Position numbers and translations under genes: made by a program
Assembly: GCA_016721305.1 (NCBI GenBank)
Contig: JADKIH010000001.1
Location: forward strand, 248,001-312,000
From: Bacteroidota bacterium
GTDB lineage: Bacteria; Bacteroidota; Bacteroidia; AKYH767-A; 2013-40CM-41-45
DNA: 64,000 bases
Direction of reading: 5' to 3'
In this document: positions 33,788 to 43,500 of the stretch, piece after piece
How positions within the stretch are numbered: position 1 is the first letter of the stretch
How the letters are laid out: each line of letters opens with the position of its first letter
The notes under the pieces: generated by a model
The model's database searches: none
What the model saw: the letters and a program-made list of their open reading frames with translations, nothing else
Told to the model about the DNA's origin: nothing

Positions 33788-36574
33788 TTACATGTTAGCA
33801 CGGCAAGCAATTGTCGGATCTTCATTATCTGTTACCGTTACGTCGAATGAGCATGTTGTTGTATTACCGCTTGCATCCGTTGCAACTGAAGTTACAGTTG
33901 TCGTTCCTACAGGGAATAATGAACCTGAAGCCGGTGTCGATACTACTGATGAAGAACAGTTGTCTGTAGTCGTAACTGAGAAGCTTACGATTGCGCCGCA
34001 AGTACCTGCGTCAGTATTTACTGACATGTTTGTAGGACAAGCAATTGTCGGGAATTCGCTATCTGTTATTGTTACATCGAATGAGCATGTTGAAGTATTA
34101 CCACTTGCATCCGTTGCAACTGAAGTTACCGTTGTTGTTCCGATTGGGAATACCGAACCTGAAGCAGGCGTAGATACTACTGATGAAGAACAGTTGTCTG
34201 TAGTCGTAACAGAGAAGCTTACGATTGCACCGCATGAACCTGCGTCAGCATTTACTGACATATTCGCAGGACAAGCAATTGCAGGGTCTTCGTTATCTGT
34301 TACCGTTACATCGAATGAGCATGTTGAAGTATTACCACTTGCATCGGTTGCAACAGAAGTAACTGTTGTTGTTCCGAGTGCAAAGAATGTTCCTGAAGAT
34401 GGAGTTGATACTACTGATGAAGAACAGTTGTCAGTTGTAGTAACCGAGAAGTTCACAATCGCACCACATGAACCTGCGTCAGTATTCACTGACATGTTTG
34501 CAGGACAAGCAATTGCCGGATCTTCATTATCTGTTACTGTTACATCGAATGAACATGTAGAAGTATTACCACTTGCATCGGTTGCAATTGAAGTTACTGT
34601 TGTTGTTCCGATCGGGAATAATGAACCTGAAGCAGGTGTCGATACTACTGATGAAGAACAGTTGTCAGTCGTAGTAACTGAGAAGCTTACGATTGCGCCA
34701 CATGAACCGGCGTCAGTATTAACTGACATGTTCGCAGGACAAGCAATTGTTGGGTCTTCGTTATCCGTTACTGTTACATCGAATGAGCATGTTGAAGTGT
34801 TACCACTTGCATCTGTCGCAACCGAAGTTACTGTTGTTGTTCCTACCGGGAATACCGAACCTGAAGCAGGTGTTGATACTACTGATGAAGAACAGTTGTC
34901 TGTTGTAGTAACTGAGAAGCTTACAATCGCTCCGCATGAACCCGCGTCAGTATTTACTGACATGTTTGCCGGACAAGCAATTGTCGGATCTTCGTTATCT
35001 GTTACTGTTACGTCGAATGAACATGTTGAAGTATTACCACTTGCATCGGTTGCAATTGAAGTAACCGTTGTTGTTCCGATTGGGAATACTGAACCTGAAG
35101 CCGGAGTTGAAACTACTGATGAAGAACAGTTGTCTGTAGTTGTTACAGCGAAGCTTACGATTGCACCGCATGAACCAGCGTCAGCATTAACTGACATGTT
35201 CGCAGGACAAGCAATTGTAGGATCTTCGTTATCCGTTACCGTTACATCGAATGAGCATGTTGAAGTATTACCACTTGCATCGGTTGCAACAGAAGTTACT
35301 GTTGTCGTTCCGATTGGGAATACTGAACCTGAAGCCGGTGTTGATATTACTGATGAAGAACAGTTGTCTGTTGTAGTTACAGAGAATGATACGATAGCGC
35401 CACATGAACCTGCATCAGCGTTAACTGACATATTTGCAGGACAAGCGATTGTTGGATCTTCGTTATCTGTTACTGTTACATCGAATGAGCATGTAGCTGT
35501 GTTACCACTTGCATCTGTTGCTACCGATGTAACCGTTGTTGTTCCGATTGGGAATACCGTACCTGAAGCAGGTGTCGATCCTACTGATGAAGAACAGTTG
35601 TCCGTAGTTGTTACAGCGAAGTTCACAATCGCACCGCATGAACCTGCGTCAGTATTAACTGACATGTTCGCAGGACAAGCAATTGCCGGATCTTCGTTAT
35701 CTGTTACCGTTACGTCGAATGAGCATGTTGTTGTATTACCGCTTGCATCAGTTGCAACTGAAGTTACTGTTGTTGTTCCTACCGGGAATACCGAACCTGA
35801 AGCAGGTGTCGATACTACTGATGAAGAACAGTTATCAGTTGTTGTAACAGAGAAGTTCACAATTGCACCACATGAACCGGCGTCAGTATTTACTGACATG
35901 TTCGCAGGGCAAGCAATTGTTGGGAATTCGCTATCTGTTACTGTTACATCGAATGAGCATGTTGAAGTGTTACCACTTGCATCCGTTGCTATTGATGTTA
36001 CTGTTGTTGTTCCGATTGGGAAAACCGAACCTGAAGCAGGAGTTGTTACTACTGAAGAAGAACAGTTGTCTGTTGTAGTTACAGAGAATGTTACGATCGC
36101 ACCCATAGAACCTGCGTCAGCATTCACTGACATATTCGCAGGACAAGCAATAGTTGGATCTTCGTTATCTGTTACCGTTACGTCGAATGAGCATGTTGAA
36201 GTATTACCGCCAGCATCGGTTGCAACAGAAGTAACCGTTGTTGTTCCGATTGGGAATACTGAACCTGAAGCAGGTGTCGACACTACTGATGAAGAACAGT
36301 TGTCTGTTGTAGTTACAGAGAATGTTACGATCGCACCACATGAACCTGCGTCAGCATTCACTGACATGTTCGCAGGACAAGCAATTGCCGGATCTTCGTT
36401 ATCTGTTACCGTTACGTCGAATGAGCATGTTGTTGTATTACCGCTTGCATCAGTTGCAACTGAAGTTACTGTTGTTGTTCCTACCGGGAATACCGAACCT
36501 GAAGCAGGTGTCGATACTACTGATGAAGAACAGTTATCAGTTGTTGTAACAGAGAAGTTCACAATTGCACCCAT
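33788..36574 (-). CDS. Giant HYR-repeat secreted protein, HYR modules about 28-39
   Basis: This 928-aa fragment is composed only of HYR modules. It ends in TAA at 33788-33790, where every other module has TCA (ATG TCA GTT), and the codon four before it reads Arg (CRANM) where other modules have Pro (CPANM); these local differences suggest a small sequence error or a real nonsense mutation. The upstream boundary at about 36565 is a one-base deletion: GCACCCATG where other modules read GCACCACATG on the plus strand. Confidence 0.85.
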   Translation of the reverse strand: MGAIVNFSVTTTDNCSSSVVSTPASGSVFPVGTTTVTSVATDASGNTTTCSFDVTVTDNEDPAIACPANMSVNADAGSCGAIVTFSVTTTDNCSSSVVSTPASGSVFPIGTTTVTSVATDAGGNTSTCSFDVTVTDNEDPTIACPANMSVNADAGSMGAIVTFSVTTTDNCSSSVVTTPASGSVFPIGTTTVTSIATDASGNTSTCSFDVTVTDSEFPTIACPANMSVNTDAGSCGAIVNFSVTTTDNCSSSVVSTPASGSVFPVGTTTVTSVATDASGNTTTCSFDVTVTDNEDPAIACPANMSVNTDAGSCGAIVNFAVTTTDNCSSSVGSTPASGTVFPIGTTTVTSVATDASGNTATCSFDVTVTDNEDPTIACPANMSVNADAGSCGAIVSFSVTTTDNCSSSVISTPASGSVFPIGTTTVTSVATDASGNTSTCSFDVTVTDNEDPTIACPANMSVNADAGSCGAIVSFAVTTTDNCSSSVVSTPASGSVFPIGTTTVTSIATDASGNTSTCSFDVTVTDNEDPTIACPANMSVNTDAGSCGAIVSFSVTTTDNCSSSVVSTPASGSVFPVGTTTVTSVATDASGNTSTCSFDVTVTDNEDPTIACPANMSVNTDAGSCGAIVSFSVTTTDNCSSSVVSTPASGSLFPIGTTTVTSIATDASGNTSTCSFDVTVTDNEDPAIACPANMSVNTDAGSCGAIVNFSVTTTDNCSSSVVSTPSSGTFFALGTTTVTSVATDASGNTSTCSFDVTVTDNEDPAIACPANMSVNADAGSCGAIVSFSVTTTDNCSSSVVSTPASGSVFPIGTTTVTSVATDASGNTSTCSFDVTITDSEFPTIACPTNMSVNTDAGTCGAIVSFSVTTTDNCSSSVVSTPASGSLFPVGTTTVTSVATDASGNTTTCSFDVTVTDNEDPTIACRANM

Positions 36575-39500
36575 GAACCGGCGTCAGTATTTACTGACAT
36601 GTTCGCAGGGCAAGCAATTGTTGGAACTTCGCTATCTGTTACTGTTACATCGAATGAGCATGTTGAAGTGTTACCACTTGCATCCGTTGCTATTGAAGTT
36701 ACTGTTGTTGTTCCGATTGGGAATGTTGAACCTGAAGCCGGAGTTGATACTACTGAAGAAGAACAGTTGTCTGTTGTTCCTACAGAGAATGTTACGATCG
36801 CACCACATGAACCTGCGTCAGCATTCACTGACATATTCGCAGGACAAGCAATAGTTGGATCTTCGTTATCTGTTACCGTTACGTCGAATGAGCATGTTGA
36901 AGTATTACCGCTAGCATCGGTTGCAACAGAAGTAACCGTTGTTGTTCCGATTGGGAATACTGAACCTGAAGCAGGTGTCGACACTACTGATGAAGAACAG
37001 TTGTCTGTTGTAGTTACAGAGAATGTTACGATCGCACCACATGAACCTGCGTCAGCATTCACTGACATGTTCGCAGGACAAGCAATTGCCGGATCTTCGT
37101 TATCTGTTACTGTTACATCGAATGAGCATGTAGCTGTGTTACCACTTGCATCTGTTGCTACCGATGTTACCGTTGTTGTTCCGATTGGGAATGTTGAACC
37201 TGAAGCAGGAGTTGAAACTACTGATGAAGAGCAGTTGTCTGTTGTTGTAACTGAGAAGCTCACAATCGCACCACATGAGCCTGCATCAGTATTTACTGAC
37301 ATATTCGCAGGACAAGCAATTGCCGGATCTTCGTTATCTGTTACTGTTACATCGAATGAGCATGTTGTTGTATTACCGCTCGCATCAGTTGCAACTGAAG
37401 TTACCATTATCGTTCCTACAGGGAATAATGATCCGGAAGCCGGTGTCGAAACTACTGATGAAGAACAGTTGTCTGTTGTTGTAACCGAGAAGCTTACAAT
37501 CGCACCGCATGAACCGGCGTCAGTATTTAATGACATGTTCGCAGGACAAGCAATCGTTGGGAATTCGCTATCTGTAACTGTTACATCGAATGAACATGTA
37601 GCTGTGTTACCACTTGCATCAGTTGCAATCGAAGTTACTGTTGTTGTTCCAATTGGGAATACCGAACCTGAAGCAGGCGTAGATACTACCGAAGAAGAAC
37701 AGTTGTCTGTTGTTGTTACAGAGAAGTTCACAATTGCACCACAAGAACCTGCATCTGCGTTTACAGCAATGTTTGCAGGACAAGCGATTGTTGGATCTTC
37801 GTTATCTGTTACTGTTACATCGAATGAGCATGTTGAAGTGTTTCCACTTGCATCCGTTGCTACTGAAGTAACAGTTGTTGTTCCGATTGAGAATACCGAT
37901 CCGGAAGCCGGAGTTGACACAACTGATGAAGAACAGTTGTCTGTAGTCGTAACAGAGAAGCTTACGATTGCGCCACATGAACCAGCGTCAGCATTTACTG
38001 ACATATTCGCAGGACAAGCAATTGCCGGGTCTTCGTTATCTGTTACCGTTACATCGAATGAGCATGTTGAAGTGTTACCACTTGCATCCGTTGCAACTGA
38101 AGTTACTGTTGTTGTTCCGAGTGCAAAGAATGTTCCTGAAGCAGGAGTTGATACGACTGATGAAGAACAGTTGTCAGTTGTAGTAACCGAGAAGTTCACA
38201 ATCGCACCGCATGAACCTGCATCAGTACTTACTGACATATTTGCAGGACAAGCAATTGCAGGATTTTCGTTATCTGTTACCGTTACATCGAATGAACATG
38301 TAGAAGTGTTACCACTTGCATCGGTTGCAATTGAAGTTACTGTTGTTGTTCCGACCGGGAATAATGAACCTGAGGCAGGAGTCGATACTACCGATGAAGT
38401 ACAGTTGTCAGTTGTAGTAACTGAGAAGCTTACGATTGCGCCACATGAACCCGCGTCAGTATTTACTGACATGTTCGCAGGACAAGCAATTGTTGGGTCT
38501 TCGTTATCTGTTACTATCACATCGAATGAACATGTTGAAGTGTTACCACTCGCATCGGTTGCTATTGAAGTAACCGTTGTTGTTCCGATTGGGAATAACG
38601 AACCTGAAGCAGGTGTCGATACTACTGATGAAGAACAGTTGTCAGTTGTAGTAACTGAGAAGCTTACAATCGCACCGCATGAACCTGCATCTGCGTTTAC
38701 AGCAATGTTTGCAGGACAAGCGATTGTTGGATCTTCGCTATCTGTTACTATTACGTCAAACGAGCATGTTGATGTGTTACCACTTGCATCGGTTGCAACA
38801 GAAGTTACTGTTGTTGTTCCGATTGGGAATACCGAACCTGAAGCCGGAGTTGAAACAACTGATGAAGAACAGTTGTCTGTTGTTGTAACAGAGAAGCTTA
38901 CGATTGCACCACATGAACCAGCGTCAGTATTTACTGACATGTTCGCAGGACAAACAATTGCCGGATCTTCGTTATCTGTTACCGTTACATCGAATGAGCA
39001 AGTTGAAGTATTACCACTTGCATCTGTTGCAACTGAAGTAACCGTTGTTGTTCCGATTGCAAAGAATGAACCTGAAGCAGGAGTTGATACTACTGAAGAA
39101 GAACAGTTGTCTGTTGAAGTAACCGAGAAGTTTATAATCGCACCGCATGAACCTGCATCAGTATTTACTGACATGTTCGCAGGACAAGCAATTGTCGGAT
39201 CTTCGTTATCTGTTACCGTTACGTCGAATGAGCATGTTGTTGTATTACCGCTCGCATCCGTTGCAACTGATGTTACTGTTGTCGTTCCTACCGGGAATAA
39301 TGAACCTGAAGCCGGTGTCGATACTACTGATGAAGAACAGTTGTCTGTAGTCGTAACCGAGAAGCTTACGATTGCGCCGCATGTACCCGCGTCAGTATTT
39401 ACTGACATATTCGCAGGACAAGCAATTGTCGGGAATTCGCTATCTGTTACTGTTACATCGAATGAGCATGTTGAAGTGTTACCACTTGCATCCGTTGCAA

Positions 39501-39876
39501 CTGAAGTTACCGTTGTTGTTCCGATTGGGAATACCGAACCTGAAGCAGGCGTAGATACTACCGAAGAAGAACAGTTGTCTGTAGTCGTTACAGAGAAGCT
39601 TACGATTGCACCGCATGAACCTGCGTCAGCATTTACTGACATATTCGCAGGACAAGCAATTGCAGGATCTTCGTTATCTGTTACCGTTACATCAAATGAG
39701 CATGTTGAAGTATTACCACTTGCATCGGTTGCAACTGAAGTTACTGTTGTTGTTCCGAGTGCAAAGAATGTTCCTGAAGCAGGAGTTGATACGACTGATG
39801 AAGAACAGTTGTCAGTTGTAGTAACTGAGAAGTTCACAATCGCACCACATGAACCTGCGTCAGTATTAACTGACAT
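36559..39876 (-). CDS. Giant HYR-repeat secreted protein, HYR modules about 14-28
   Basis: This 1105-aa fragment consists of about 14 HYR modules and has no start signal of its own; its first ATG (39876) is the Met within PANMSVN. It is in frame with the other pieces only after correcting indels at about 40080, 40291 and 40545. The modules alternate between SGSVFPIG, SGSLFPVG and SGTFFALG variants, which allow higher-order copies to be followed. Confidence 0.85.
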   Translation of the reverse strand: MSVNTDAGSCGAIVNFSVTTTDNCSSSVVSTPASGTFFALGTTTVTSVATDASGNTSTCSFDVTVTDNEDPAIACPANMSVNADAGSCGAIVSFSVTTTDNCSSSVVSTPASGSVFPIGTTTVTSVATDASGNTSTCSFDVTVTDSEFPTIACPANMSVNTDAGTCGAIVSFSVTTTDNCSSSVVSTPASGSLFPVGTTTVTSVATDASGNTTTCSFDVTVTDNEDPTIACPANMSVNTDAGSCGAIINFSVTSTDNCSSSVVSTPASGSFFAIGTTTVTSVATDASGNTSTCSFDVTVTDNEDPAIVCPANMSVNTDAGSCGAIVSFSVTTTDNCSSSVVSTPASGSVFPIGTTTVTSVATDASGNTSTCSFDVIVTDSEDPTIACPANIAVNADAGSCGAIVSFSVTTTDNCSSSVVSTPASGSLFPIGTTTVTSIATDASGNTSTCSFDVIVTDNEDPTIACPANMSVNTDAGSCGAIVSFSVTTTDNCTSSVVSTPASGSLFPVGTTTVTSIATDASGNTSTCSFDVTVTDNENPAIACPANMSVSTDAGSCGAIVNFSVTTTDNCSSSVVSTPASGTFFALGTTTVTSVATDASGNTSTCSFDVTVTDNEDPAIACPANMSVNADAGSCGAIVSFSVTTTDNCSSSVVSTPASGSVFSIGTTTVTSVATDASGNTSTCSFDVTVTDNEDPTIACPANIAVNADAGSCGAIVNFSVTTTDNCSSSVVSTPASGSVFPIGTTTVTSIATDASGNTATCSFDVTVTDSEFPTIACPANMSLNTDAGSCGAIVSFSVTTTDNCSSSVVSTPASGSLFPVGTIMVTSVATDASGNTTTCSFDVTVTDNEDPAIACPANMSVNTDAGSCGAIVSFSVTTTDNCSSSVVSTPASGSTFPIGTTTVTSVATDASGNTATCSFDVTVTDNEDPAIACPANMSVNADAGSCGAIVTFSVTTTDNCSSSVVSTPASGSVFPIGTTTVTSVATDASGNTSTCSFDVTVTDNEDPTIACPANMSVNADAGSCGAIVTFSVGTTDNCSSSVVSTPASGSTFPIGTTTVTSIATDASGNTSTCSFDVTVTDSEVPTIACPANMSVNTDAGSWVQL

Positions 39877-40534
39877 ATTCGCAGGACAAGCAATTGCAGG
39901 ATCTTCGTTATCTGTTACCGTTACATCGAATGAACATGTAGAAGTGTTACCACTTGCATCGGTTGCAACTGAAGTTACTGTTGTTGTTCCGATCGGGAAT
40001 AATGAACCTGAGGCAGGAGTCGATACTACCGATGAAGTACAGTTGTCAGTTGTAGTAACTGAGAAGCTTACGATTGCGCCATGAACCCGCGTCAGTATTT
40101 ACTGACATGTTCGCAGGACAAGCAATTGTTGGGTCTTCGTTATCTGTTACTATCACATCGAATGAACATGTTGCTGTGTTACCACTCGCATCGGTTGCTA
40201 TTGAAGTAACCGTTGTTGTTCCGATTGGGAATAACGAACCTGAAGCAGGTGTCGATACTACTGATGAAGAACAGTTGTCAGTTGTAGTAACTGGAGAAGC
40301 TTACAATCGCACCGCATGAACCTGCATCTGCGTTTACAGCAATGTTTGCAGGACAAGCGATTGTTGGATCTTCGTTATCTGTTACTATTACGTCAAACGA
40401 GCATGTTGATGTGTTACCACTTGCATCGGTTGCAACAGAAGTTACTGTTGTTGTTCCGATTGGGAATACCGAACCTGAAGCCGGAGTTGAAACAACTGAT
40501 GAAGAACAGTTGTCTGTTGTTGTAACAGAGAAGC

Positions 40535-43500
40535 TTACGATTGCACCCATGAACCAGCGTCAGTATTTACTGACATGTTCGCAGGACAAACAATTGCCGG
40601 ATCTTCGTTATCTGTTACCGTTACATCGAATGAGCAAGTTGAAGTATTACCACTTGCATCTGTTGCAACTGAAGTTACCGTTGTTGTTCCGAGCGCAAAG
40701 AATGTTCCTGAAGCCGGAGTTGACACTACTGATGAAGAGCAGTTGTCTGTAGTTGTTACAGAGAAGCTAACGATTGCACCGCATGAACCTGCGTCAGTAT
40801 TCACTGACATGTTCGCAGGACAAGCAATTGCCGGATCTTCGTTATCAGTTACCGTTACATCGAATGAGCATGTAGCTGTATTTCCTGAAGGATCAGTAGC
40901 AACGGAAGTAACAGTTGTAGTTCCGATTGCAAAGAATGAACCTGAGGCAGGAGTTGAAATTACAGAAGCAGAACAATTATCAGTTGCGCTTACCGAGAAA
41001 CTTACAATTGCACCGCATGAACCTGCATCAGTGCTAACTGAGATATTTGAAGGGCAAGTAATAACAGGATCCTGATTATCTGCAATAAACACATTGAAAG
41101 AACATGTCGTAACATTACCTGAGGCATCAGTTGCAGTATATGTTACTGTTGTAGTGCCTGCAGGGAAAGCGTCGCCAGGATTAAAGTTAGAAGTCAAGGT
41201 TGGTGTACCGCAATTATCGGACGCCGTTGGAGCTGTCCAGCTTACAATACCACCACAAGAAGAAGATGGAGTAATTGACAATACAGGAGAACAACCTGAA
41301 ATAGCAGGGAATTCATTATCTGTTACTGTTACATCGAATGAACAAGTACTAGTGTTTCCACTTGCATCTGTTGCAACAGAAGTAACTGTTGTTGTTCCAA
41401 TCGGGAATACCGAACCTGAAGCAGGTGTCGACACTACTGATGAAGAACAATTGTCTGAAGTTGTTACTGAGAAATTCACTACCGCACCACACGTACCTGC
41501 ATCAGAGCTAACAGCAATGTTTGAAGGGCAAGTGATTGCCGGGTCTTCATTATCAGTTACAGTTACATCGAATGAACATGTTGCCGTATTACCACTTGCA
41601 TCGGTAGCAACCGATGTTACAGTTGTAGTTCCGATTGGGAATACTGAACCTGAAGCAGGAGTTGAAACAACTGATAAAGAACAGTTGTCAGTTGCAGTAA
41701 CCGAGAAGTTCACAATAGCACCACATGAACCTGCATCAGTATTAACTGACATGTTTGCAGGACAAGCGATAGCCGGATCTTCATTATCTGTTACTGTTAC
41801 GTCGAATGAGCAAGTTGCTGTGTTACCACTTGCATCGGTAGCAACCGAAGTTACAGTTGTGGTTCCGATTGGGAATAAAGAACCGGAAGCCGGAGTAGAA
41901 ACAACACTAGATGAACAATTATCGGTTGTCGTAACTGAGAAGTTTACAATCGCTCCGCATGAACCTAAATCCGAGTTCACTGCAATATTTGCAGGACAAG
42001 CGATTGTAGGATCTTCATTATCTGATACTGTTACAGTAAAGCTTAAAGCTGAAATATTACCGGAAGCATCTGTAGCAGTATAAGTTACCGTTGTTATACC
42101 AACAGGGAATAAATCACCTGAATTGAAATTTGATGTCAATGCAGGAGTTCCACAATTATCTGTAGCTGATGGAGCAATCCATGTAGCAATAGCATCGCAA
42201 GAACCTGAAGTGTTAAGATTGATGTTTGCAGGAATACCTGAGATAACCGGTTGCTCATGATCTTCCACAGTTACAGTGAAAGTGCATGAAACGCTATTAC
42301 CTGCAGCATCAGTAGCAGTAGATGTTACTGTTGTTGTTCCTTGAGCGAAAACCGAACCTGAGGCAGGCACAGAAACTACACTTGCAGAGCAGTTATCTGT
42401 TGCACTTGCTGAGAAGCTAACAACTGCATCACAAGAGCCAGCATCAGTGTTGATAGTGATATTCGAAGGACAAGTGATCACCGGCATCTCGGCATCTACA
42501 ACTGTGACATTAAATGTACAAGTTGATTGATTACCGGAAGCGTCAGTAGCTTCGCAAGTTACAACTGTGGTTCCTATTGGGAATACCGAGCCTGAAGCCG
42601 GTGTTGATGTTAATGTGAAAGCACAATTGTCTGTTGCAATTGGACTAAACGCAACGACTGCACCGCAAGAACCGGCATCCGTATTTACGTTCATGTCAGA
42701 TGGACAAACAAGGAAAGGGAATTCATTGTCAGTAACTGTTACATCGAATGAACAACTAGTCTGATTTCCTGACGCATCTGTAACCATATAATTTACGGTA
42801 GTCAGACCAATCGGGAAGAAGTCACCTGAATTGTGATTAGATGTCAACACAAAACCTGCACAGTTGTCGCTTGCTACCGGAGGAGTCCATGTAACAAACT
42901 CGCCACAACCACCTGCCGTGTTAACTGAAATATTAGTAGGACAAGCAGAAAGCGTTGGGAATGTATTATCCACTACTGCGATAGTTGAAGAGCAGCTGGT
43001 AGTACAACCCATTAAGTCGGTTACTGTGAAAGTATAAGAACCGGAAGTTAACGCCGCCTGGAGGCCGTCACCTGCATAAGGTGCTGTACCGCCGGAAGCA
43101 ACTACGTCGATTGAACCATCTGAAGCACCTGCACAAGATTCATCAGACAAGATAGTACAAGCCACATTCAATACAGGATCCTTATCAACCTGAACTGAAC
43201 TTGAAGCTGTACAACCGTTATTTGTATTAGTTACCGTTACTGTATAATTTGTGCTTACAGTCGGAGTCACGGCTCCCGGATTTTGAACAGAAGAAGTAAA
43301 ACCGGCCGGTGAAGAAGTCCATGTATAAGAAACTCCATCAGAAATATCCATTGAAATTGACCAGTCGACTAACTGACCAACTGTAGAACCTGCATCATCC
43401 ACAACCTTTAAAGTCCATGTACCATTCGGATTTCCAGTGAGTAAATTGAAGAGGTTTTCCGGTTTGAAGGTGCCTGTGAAAGGAGCAAAACCTGTTCCAA

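Larger units (their letters stand above)
33360..42960 (-). repeat. Tandem array of about 41 HYR modules (234-bp unit) with higher-order repeats
   Basis: The unit is 78 codons (234 bp), of the form DNEDPAIACPANMSVN...DAGSCGAIV..F.V..TDNC...STPASGS.FP.GTTTVTSVATDASGNT.TCSFDVTVT, with four Cys per module. Counting along the reconstructed frame gives 41 modules: about 11 in the N-terminal piece, 2-3 in the damaged stretch 39877-40534, about 14 in 36559-39876, about 12 in 33788-36574 and two beyond. The outer modules, nearest the N-terminus (42960-41000), are divergent; the inner ones are nearly identical at the DNA level. Higher-order copies are displaced by 702 bp (3 units; 35690-36380 versus 36390-37080) and 1638 bp (7 units; 38300-38930 versus 39940-40560). 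Confidence 0.92.

Noticed and set aside
33483..36854. Plus-strand open frame of 1123 codons opposite the HYR array
   Set aside because: It is the antisense of the repeats. Its own repeat (SVTVTSNEHVEVLPLASVA) is a by-product of the codon choice in each module, with no start signal, signal peptide or family resemblance, while the minus frame gives a known domain.
36599..40084. Plus-strand open frame of 1161 codons opposite the HYR array
   Set aside because: Same reason: antisense shadow of the 234-bp unit. It ends and restarts at the same lesions as the true gene.
33360..42960. CRISPR array
   Set aside because: The 234-bp units are contiguous coding repeats without distinct spacers, and no cas genes are near.
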